Assembly: GCA_964444075.1 (NCBI GenBank)
Contig: CAYUFF010000003.1
Location: 1-44,911 of the forward strand
Length of the DNA: 44,911 nucleotides
Source: CAYUFF01 sp964444075
Lineage (GTDB): Archaea; Aenigmatarchaeota; Aenigmatarchaeia; CG10238-14; SCSR01
Direction: 5' to 3'
How positions within the stretch are numbered: position 1 is the stretch's first letter; each line of letters starts with the position of its first letter. The notes under the pieces were generated by a model that was given only the letters and a program-made list of their open reading frames with translations, searched no databases and was not told where the DNA came from. Positions 40,444 to 44,911 of the stretch are shown here, piece after piece. Both the position numbers and the translations under genes were made by a program.

Positions 40444-41164
40444 GCTCCGTGCCTCGTTAGAAAAATATTACATCACGCTCGACAGAGCGAACCGATACTC
40501 GTTCTTTGGGAAGAGGAAAGGAGAAATAGAAAGGTTGCTGGAAGAGTTTTCCGAGTTTTTCGGCGAGAAAATACTCGACGTCTGTTGCGGGGGTGGTGCT
40601 TTAGGAATGCTGGTTCACGAGAAGGTGAAAAGGTACGTTGGCGTCGATGCCAACGGGGAGATGATAAGGAACGCCCGGGATGTTGCAAGGAAGCTTGGTG
40701 CGAAGAATTGTTCGTTCTTCCTATGCGATGTGAGAAAATTTGCTATGAGGGAAAAGTTCGATACCATTGCTTGCCTAGGAAACTCGCTTTGTCACCTAGA
40801 CGTCTTCGATTGGATTGAAGTCGTTAAGAACGTCAACGAGGTCTCTGAGAAGAACGCACACTTCATAATCGAGTACAGGGATGTGGTTAACTTGCTGTTC
40901 GAAAAGAAGTGGAAAGACGTCACGGTCTTCGAGGAAAACGGAAAACTCTGGGTCGACGTATCGAAGGAGATGGATACCAAGTCTGGAAAAATATGGAAGT
41001 TCGCGTTCTCTCCCCAAGAGCAAAGAAGCTGGATGGAGTTTTTCCATGCAGTATGGTCTCCGTTCATCCTTAGGAGTGTCATGCGACTCTTGGGCTGGAG
41101 GTTGGTTGGAGAAAAGAAAGTAGAAGAGTGGGACGGTTACGTTGAGGTTTATGAGAAGTTGTAG
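40430..41164 (+). CDS. SAM-dependent methyltransferase (class I)
   Basis: A 244-residue Rossmann-fold methyltransferase. Motif I is I-L-D-V-C-C-G-G-G-A-L-G, followed by the acidic end of strand 2 (Y-V-G-V-D-A-N) and motif III/IV (F-F-L-C-D-V-R ... FDTIACLGNSLCHL). The N-terminus LEKYYITLDRANRYSFFG is typical of small-molecule or protein methyltransferases related to glycine methyltransferase. The substrate is unknown. ATG 40430 follows GGGAGGAGAGG and overlaps alaS by 14 bases, so it is co-transcribed with alaS. Confidence 0.8.
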   Translation: MKDVKLRASLEKYYITLDRANRYSFFGKRKGEIERLLEEFSEFFGEKILDVCCGGGALGMLVHEKVKRYVGVDANGEMIRNARDVARKLGAKNCSFFLCDVRKFAMREKFDTIACLGNSLCHLDVFDWIEVVKNVNEVSEKNAHFIIEYRDVVNLLFEKKWKDVTVFEENGKLWVDVSKEMDTKSGKIWKFAFSPQEQRSWMEFFHAVWSPFILRSVMRLLGWRLVGEKKVEEWDGYVEVYEKL

Positions 41165-41323
41165 CGTTTTCGAACAACTCATGCTCTTCTTTCTCACCAC
41201 CGACCTTAACCATCTCAACCTTTATTCTCGTAGGTTTTGGTTTAACCTTTTTAGCAACGTCTTTGTAAGCACGAGTAAGTTTGAGCCGGAAGCAGCGAGC
41301 ATGCTAACCTTCGCCTTCACCAT
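41165..41323 (-). pseudogene. Possible small frameshifted gene
   Basis: Downstream of the membrane-protease stop on the minus strand, ATG 41323 or GTG 41320 behind AGAGG opens M-V-K-A-K-V-S-M-L-A-A-S-G-S-N-L-L. A different frame then carries a coding-like Lys/Glu-rich stretch (YKDVAKKVKPKPTRIKVEM and K-V-G-G-E-K-E-E-H-E). One frameshift would join them. No family recognised; this may be chance. Confidence 0.2.
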
Positions 41324-41331
41324 TCCTCTGG

Positions 41332-42381
41332 CTATCGCTTCGATAAAGATTCCCGTTTTTCTTCCAGCCTGGCCCTTTCTCTTCTCACTATCTCGATAGT
41401 TTTCCTATAATCAAACTTTTTCTCCGACCATAGAAGGTAAGGGAAGTAAGAAACGAGGCCAAAAACGGCTCCGGTGAGAGGTAGAGAAATGTATTCTGGG
41501 AGTGCGGTCCTCAAGCAATGGAAAAAGTACGCTCCGTCGTGGAGGCTCCCCAAAAGGATCGAAGAAGCGACCCCGAACAAGAAACTTTTGACTTTCTCGT
41601 AGTTCAGGAAGGTCTTTCTTATTCTCCTGGCGAGCATGGAGAAGGGGGCTTGATGAGCAGCCGCGCCGCCCACGAGGAGCGGTAGTAGGGAGGGAGACGG
41701 TTCCGAAGGAGAAACGACAGTCTCCCCGCCTACTGCAAAGATGGGTAGCTGAGGGAGGGGGTAAACGCTGACGCTCTTGACTTGCACCCCAGAAAGGTAC
41801 GCCGCGAGCGCATGGCCGAACTCGTGGAGACACACGAGGGGTAGAAGGTACGGCGTCGCACACCCCGCCCAAAAATAGAGAAGTTCTTTCAGTTTTCCCT
41901 TCGGTCTGGAGGCTGGACCGGAGCCAGACCTTTCCTTTATTTCGTAGCCTCGGAGGAACAGTTCCTTCAACCACTCCTTCAAGGGTGGGTGTTCTTCGAT
42001 GGCTTTCTCTACTATCTCTTTGTCCTTACCCTTCAATTCGAGGATAACTCTATCCTTCTCTACCGAAATCTTCCTAACTTTTCTCAGCACCGTCGCCAGA
42101 GCCTTTCTTCTTTCTTTCTCAAACCTTCGCAAAAACCTCTGCGGGTCTGAACAAATCCCGTGGACCCTATACTCCGTCGAAATCTCTTCCAAGAGGAACA
42201 ACGCGTCGTAGTTTTCACGAAGGGAATACTTCTCCACTGCACTTATAACCCTTTCGTCGTTAACGAACGTTCTCAAACGTTCGCGTAAATCGCCGTAGGT
42301 TATTTTTTTACTCTTGTACTTCTCGTACGCTTCAATCAATTCTTCCACTCCCACATCGTTTTCCCCCGCCATCCTTATCAC
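41332..42381 (-). CDS. HExxH membrane metalloprotease (site-2 protease/M50-like)
   Basis: A 349-residue protein. Residues 1-165 are a charged, largely helical cytoplasmic region. The rest has several transmembrane helices with the zinc motif H-E-F-G-H at 186-190 (PLVCLHEFGHALAAYLSG). A later S-L-H-D-G-A-Y segment may give the third zinc ligand, as the L-D-G motif does in M50 proteases. Such enzymes cut substrates within the membrane, often to release a regulator. GTG 42381 or ATG 42372 could be the start. No partner gene is evident. The intramembrane-protease call rests on the HExxH within a hydrophobic segment. Confidence 0.65.
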   Translation of the reverse strand: MIRMAGENDVGVEELIEAYEKYKSKKITYGDLRERLRTFVNDERVISAVEKYSLRENYDALFLLEEISTEYRVHGICSDPQRFLRRFEKERRKALATVLRKVRKISVEKDRVILELKGKDKEIVEKAIEEHPPLKEWLKELFLRGYEIKERSGSGPASRPKGKLKELLYFWAGCATPYLLPLVCLHEFGHALAAYLSGVQVKSVSVYPLPQLPIFAVGGETVVSPSEPSPSLLPLLVGGAAAHQAPFSMLARRIRKTFLNYEKVKSFLFGVASSILLGSLHDGAYFFHCLRTALPEYISLPLTGAVFGLVSYFPYLLWSEKKFDYRKTIEIVRRERARLEEKRESLSKR

Positions 42382-42444
42382 GTCGGAACCCGTATCCTAA
42401 GTACAGGCTTCGACCTTTTTCCTATAGGGTAATCTCTGTTAAGA

Positions 42445-42453
42445 TTTTTTAAA
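42445..42453 (+). promoter_or_regulatory. TATA box of the candidate ncRNA
   Basis: TTTTTTAAA, centred about 26 bases before 42475, where the 5' strand of the RNA's closing stem begins. Confidence 0.45.
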
Positions 42454-42473
42454 CTTGTCTGAGGTCCTAAAGC

Positions 42474-42721
42474 TCTGAGGTTATACCGCATGCGGGCTGG
42501 CCAGAAGCGGGAGGTGTAAAAACACTATGGGGAACTGGTAGAACACGAATATGAGTGAAATACCTTTCCAAAAGCGGTGCGCGGGCTATAAAGGCGTAGA
42601 GCTTTGGATTTCTCCATGGATGGGGGCTTGTAACTAGAGGAGTAACGTTGCTAAGTCTAAAACTAAGAAAACTCTACGAAGCATGGAGTAACCTCTCAGG
42701 TTAGAACAACTTTAGTTTTTT
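42474..42721 (+). ncRNA. Candidate structured non-coding RNA, unknown family
   Basis: An intergenic element of about 245 bases with no open frame of note on either strand. The ends can pair: GAGGTTA (42477-42483) with TAACCTC (42689-42695), extended by outer pairs across a small bulge. Inside, CGTAGAG (42595-42601) can pair with CTCTACG (42672-42678), GTGT with ACAC across an AAAA loop at 42514-42525, and ACCGC (42485-42489) with GCGGT (42574-42578). A TATA box lies at the correct distance upstream, and a T-run (42715-42721) follows the 3' stem like an archaeal terminator. I looked for the RNase P and SRP RNA signature sequences and did not find them. The T-run overlaps the end of a convergent small gene. 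Confidence 0.45.
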
Positions 42722-43039
42722 CCAGACGCGGTAAGCGATGTAACCGGAACATCCCGCGAGGAGATAAGAAAGCGTGACGGCGGCAAGTCCTGCATAGCTC
42801 GTTTGACCGGAAATTTCTCCGCATTCGCTCGTGAGCGCTTCGTAGAGTAGCGTCGTGCCCAAAAGTGCCGCGACGAGGGAAGTGAGTCCCGGCGAAAGTC
42901 CGGCTAGAATTTTTAGGGCCACTCTTCTCCTTCCCTCTGGGATCCTCGGAAGGTTTTCCCTTTCATGCTTTCCGTAGCCTGATGTATAAAGATTGTGAAA
43001 ACATTCTCCGTCGATGGGGTTAAAAAGCTTTTTCATCAC
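42701..43039 (-). CDS. Small membrane protein, unknown function
   Basis: A 112-residue hypothetical protein. A soluble N-terminal part (about 1-45) with one Cys and two His is followed by two hydrophobic segments: about 44-68 (LAGLSPGLTSLVAALLGTTL) and about 80-103 (YAGLAAVTLSYLLAGCSGYI), with a basic tail W-K-K-L-K. The membrane pattern supports a real gene. It lies downstream of the M20 peptidase on the same strand, beyond a 315-base gap. Confidence 0.5.
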   Translation of the reverse strand: MMKKLFNPIDGECFHNLYTSGYGKHERENLPRIPEGRRRVALKILAGLSPGLTSLVAALLGTTLLYEALTSECGEISGQTSYAGLAAVTLSYLLAGCSGYIAYRVWKKLKLF

Positions 43040-43354
43040 AAAACGTTGAGCCCTTCGAACACTTATTTCTTTCGGCTTAGCTGGTTTGGCCAGCTCGGGT
43101 TTGGAATGCTAAGTCTCTCAAAAACCTCTTCGAAAAGGTAAAGTTCAGGTTTCGCCTACTTTCCAACGACCGAGGAGGGTTAACCTCAAATAACTCTCCG
43201 AAAAAAATCACGGAAAACGTGGTCAACCAAGGAATTCCTAACATCAGAGTCGGTAAAGTAGAGAAGAAGAGTTTACCCGGTCGTAGGAGAGGCGGGAGAA
43301 GTTCCTCACGGCCTAGGCGGCTCATGAGTTCGTTGCCAGCGCTTACTTCGAGCT
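43040..43354. other. 315-base gap with open but unconvincing frames
   Basis: The plus strand is open without a stop from about 43079 to 43402, but has no usable start codon. The minus strand has an ATG-initiated frame (43077-43325, 82 codons) with a hydrophobic middle (PTLMLGIPWLTTFSVIFF) and no ribosome binding site. I recognise neither. Confidence 0.3.
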
Positions 43355-44602
43355 TCACTCGTTCGATTCGAAGAATTTTAGAGCAACCATACAATAAACC
43401 TTGATGATGTTCACGAAACTCTCGAGAGATACAAACTCGTCGGCGGCGTGTGCATTCCCTCCGTCTGGCCCAAAATTGATGGCTGGTATACCCCCAACTA
43501 CAAACATCCACATATCACTCCAAGCTCCAGAAATTCCTAGTTCTGGTTCCCTCCCAAAGACTTTTTTAATACACTCCCGTGAGACTTGGACTATCCTTTC
43601 ATTCTCGTCAACCCAGACTGCAGGAACATACATTATACTCCTTAGCTTGTATTCTATACCCAAAGCTTCCAATCTCTTCCTCATCCTTTCCTCTATCACC
43701 CCTTTCTTCACGCCCGGGAGTATTCTCAAATCTCCGTAAGCTCTACAGGATGGGGGAACCACGTTTATACCGCTCCCCCCTTCTATCACGGTAGGAAAAG
43801 TAAAAACATTCCTCCTCCCAGCGAATAGTGCAACTTTGGGTTGGGGAAGGTCTTTCTCGAATCCTTGGAGAGCCTGGATTACTCTTTGCATTTCCAAGAT
43901 AGTATTCCTACCCTTGATTCCCATCTCCCACTCCCTGAGGCCAGTGTGACAAGATTCACCGTAAACTTCGACGAAAAAGCGGTACCCACCTCGATTTCCT
44001 ATACAGATCTTCTTAGTCCCAGGCTCGCCGACAATGGCAGCATCGCCTCCTAGCCCCTGTTCCAGCAGGTATTTGGTCCCAAAAGGTGAGGAGGCAAAAG
44101 TTTCTTCGTCGACAACGAACTGAAGCTGAACCCTCCCACCTAGCAAATCCTCATATTTCAGCAATATTTCACTCATGGCAACAAATGCTGCCAAACTAGC
44201 CTTCATATCATAGGAACCAAGACCGTACAACTTCTCCTCCTTAATGAACCCAGAATAAGGGTTGAAAGAATAATCGCTACTGGGCAGCACCGTGTCCATG
44301 TGTCCGTTGGATACTAACGTACCCTTCCCATCCCCAAATTCCGCCACAACGTTAGGCCTTAAACTAGAGACCCCTACAAACCTTGGTGAGAGCCCGATTT
44401 CTTCTAGCTTCTTGTAGATAAGTTCTGCCACCTCCAGCTCCACGGGTGTGTAGGGGGAAGTCTTCAAGAGGTCTTTAGCAAACGGGTTCGCCGAGGGTGT
44501 CTGGACGAGTTTTTGTAAGAAAGTTATGTAAGAGTTTTTTACTTTATCCACTTCCTCTGCGAGCCTGGAGTAGATATCATTCCGCTTTCCTGAGATGAAC
44601 AA
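43355..44602 (-). CDS. M20-family metallopeptidase (ArgE/DapE-like)
   Basis: A 415-residue two-zinc amidohydrolase. Zinc and catalytic residues: His-x-Asp in S-N-G-H-M-D-T-V, bridging Asp in G-S-Y-D-M-K-A, Glu pair in V-D-E-E-T, Asp/Glu in V-G-E-P-G, and the last His in N-A-H-A-A-D-E-F-V. The lid/dimerisation domain (about 185-300) contains G-E-S-C-H-T-G and GGSGINVVPPSCRAYGDLRI. Substrates in this family are N-acyl amino acids or small peptides (acetylornithine, succinyl-diaminopimelate, lysine-biosynthesis intermediates); the exact one is not decidable. The start may be TTG 44602, about 28 bases from a TATA-like ATATTAAAC, or a GTG further in. Confidence 0.9.
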   Translation of the reverse strand: MFISGKRNDIYSRLAEEVDKVKNSYITFLQKLVQTPSANPFAKDLLKTSPYTPVELEVAELIYKKLEEIGLSPRFVGVSSLRPNVVAEFGDGKGTLVSNGHMDTVLPSSDYSFNPYSGFIKEEKLYGLGSYDMKASLAAFVAMSEILLKYEDLLGGRVQLQFVVDEETFASSPFGTKYLLEQGLGGDAAIVGEPGTKKICIGNRGGYRFFVEVYGESCHTGLREWEMGIKGRNTILEMQRVIQALQGFEKDLPQPKVALFAGRRNVFTFPTVIEGGSGINVVPPSCRAYGDLRILPGVKKGVIEERMRKRLEALGIEYKLRSIMYVPAVWVDENERIVQVSRECIKKVFGREPELGISGAWSDMWMFVVGGIPAINFGPDGGNAHAADEFVSLESFVNIIKVYCMVALKFFESNE

Positions 44603-44604
44603 TA

Positions 44605-44850
44605 ATGAATCTATTAAGGTTTATTAAGTTTAATATAGTTTCAGACAACACTGTTAACGAAAAAATCAAAGCGTTGTTAGGAACGCCCGAAGATTCGCTA
44701 AATGTTTTTTATGTTAAAACGTCTAACATAAAAAACATCTTCATCATTCAGCAGGTCGAGAAGAGACGGAATTTTAAAGGGTTACTGGTGGGAACTTTTG
44801 TTAGACGTCTAACATCAGAGTTAGTAAAGTTGCGGAGTATTTTGCGTTAA
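44605..44850 (+). CDS. Small hypothetical open frame at the right edge
   Basis: An 81-residue open frame starting 2 bases from the divergent M20 start. Its composition (NEKIKALLGTPEDSLNVFYV, then Lys/Arg-rich) is compatible with coding, but the 5' part lies over the likely M20 promoter and no family is recognised. Codons for Val-Asn-Glu in GTTAACGAA also occur in the repeats that follow, so it could be a fragment related to the gene that begins at the window edge. Confidence 0.25.
   Translation: MNLLRFIKFNIVSDNTVNEKIKALLGTPEDSLNVFYVKTSNIKNIFIIQQVEKRRNFKGLLVGTFVRRLTSELVKLRSILR
44713..44727. promoter_or_regulatory. Imperfect palindrome GTTAAAACGTCTAAC
   Basis: Arms GTTA and TAAC around AAACGTC. 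It is related to the sites at 44800-44813 and 27892-27905, with one extra base. Confidence 0.25.
44800..44813. promoter_or_regulatory. Perfect 14-base palindrome GTTAGACGTCTAAC
   Basis: A perfect inverted repeat, typical of a dimeric regulator's operator. It is about 45 bases before a cluster of GTTAAC elements. Confidence 0.35.
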
Positions 44851-44910
44851 CCTAAAGTTAACGATTTTTGGTTAACGAAAAGTTAACGAAAAATTTAAAA
44901 TGGTTAACGA
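44846..44910 (+). repeat. Cluster of GTTAAC(GA) elements
   Basis: GTTAAC occurs at 44846, 44857, 44871, 44882 and 44903; the last four continue GA, and those at 44871, 44882 and 44903 continue GAA. One more GTTAACGA is at 44653. Spacings of 11, 14, 11 and 21 bases are near multiples of a helical turn. The last copy overlaps an ATG (44900) that may start a gene continuing past the window. Confidence 0.5.
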
Positions 44911-44911
44911 A

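Noticed and set aside
40400..40445. Frameshift explaining the short AlaRS
   Set aside because: The other frames past this point encode the methyltransferase or a shadow, not a C-Ala domain, so a simple frameshift does not restore the missing part.
41142..41399. 85-codon plus-strand open frame after the methyltransferase
   Set aside because: It begins within the methyltransferase end and lies antisense to the membrane protease; no family or start signal.
42474..42721. RNase P RNA, SRP RNA or a tRNA in this region
   Set aside because: None of the hallmark sequences (RNase P P4 and ACAGAAA-type elements, the SRP GGAA-loop helix, a tRNA B box) could be found; left as an unassigned RNA candidate.
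43077..43325. 82-codon minus-strand frame after the M20 peptidase
   Set aside because: No ribosome binding site, no family, and the opposite strand is also open; too weak to call as a gene.

Overview
The window is archaeal chromosome. It carries archaeal-type RNA polymerase genes (rpoH, B'', B'/A', A''), ribosomal proteins found only in archaea and eukaryotes (L30e, L32e, S24e, S27ae), Spt4/Spt5, archaeal NusA, an archaeal-type ThrRS, FtsZ, a TrmB regulator, a class III (archaellin/pilin) signal peptide, and TATA-like boxes about 26 bases before many start codons. The split of RNAP subunit B into B'' and B' and the FtsZ-SecE-Spt5-L11-L1-L10-L12 order point to a euryarchaeal-type lineage. Lys/Glu-rich proteins and AGG/AGA arginine codons suggest a thermophile. 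I cannot name the species; an uncultivated euryarchaeal-related group is my inference.

Layout. 0-10 kb is mostly accessory: a Cas2-like small protein at the left edge, a 1190-residue secreted beta-helix surface protein, an ATP-grasp ligase, an MFS transporter, a lone formate-dehydrogenase-type molybdopterin enzyme, a type IV pilin-like protein, archease, a metallophosphoesterase and a thioredoxin-fold protein. 10-11.2 kb has L32e and a small, possibly decayed locus. 11.2-23.6 kb is one long minus-strand information-processing block: rpoH, rpoB'', an in-frame rpoB'-rpoA' fusion, rpoA'' with an intein, L30e, NusA, S12, S7, then a PH-domain membrane protein and ThrRS. 23.7-27.1 kb has a zinc-binding protein of unknown function, DNA ligase and a pentein-fold enzyme. 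27.1-28.3 kb is a decaying stretch with two broken HEPN genes. 28.3-33.4 kb has Spt4-S24e-S27ae, TrmB diverging from a TIM-barrel protein/beta-CASP nuclease pair, and a DUF4143-type ATPase. 33.6-38 kb is the FtsZ/SecE/Spt5/ribosomal stalk cluster ending in an MptB-like HD hydrolase. 38-45 kb holds AlaRS, a methyltransferase, an HExxH membrane protease, a candidate structured RNA, a small membrane protein, an M20 peptidase and a repeat-rich right edge.

The main interest is in the core machinery. RNAP subunits B' and A' are one 1429-residue polypeptide. L11 consists only of its C-terminal rRNA-binding domain. L10 has a shortened stalk spine and no acidic tail. S12 has a changed decoding-centre loop. 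AlaRS lacks its C-terminal C-Ala domain. The A'' intein keeps its splicing residues but its homing-endonuclease motifs look dead. Together these suggest a lineage that has remodelled its transcription and translation apparatus. A roughly 245-nt intergenic element at 42.5 kb with its own TATA box, closing stem and T-run is the best candidate for an undescribed RNA.
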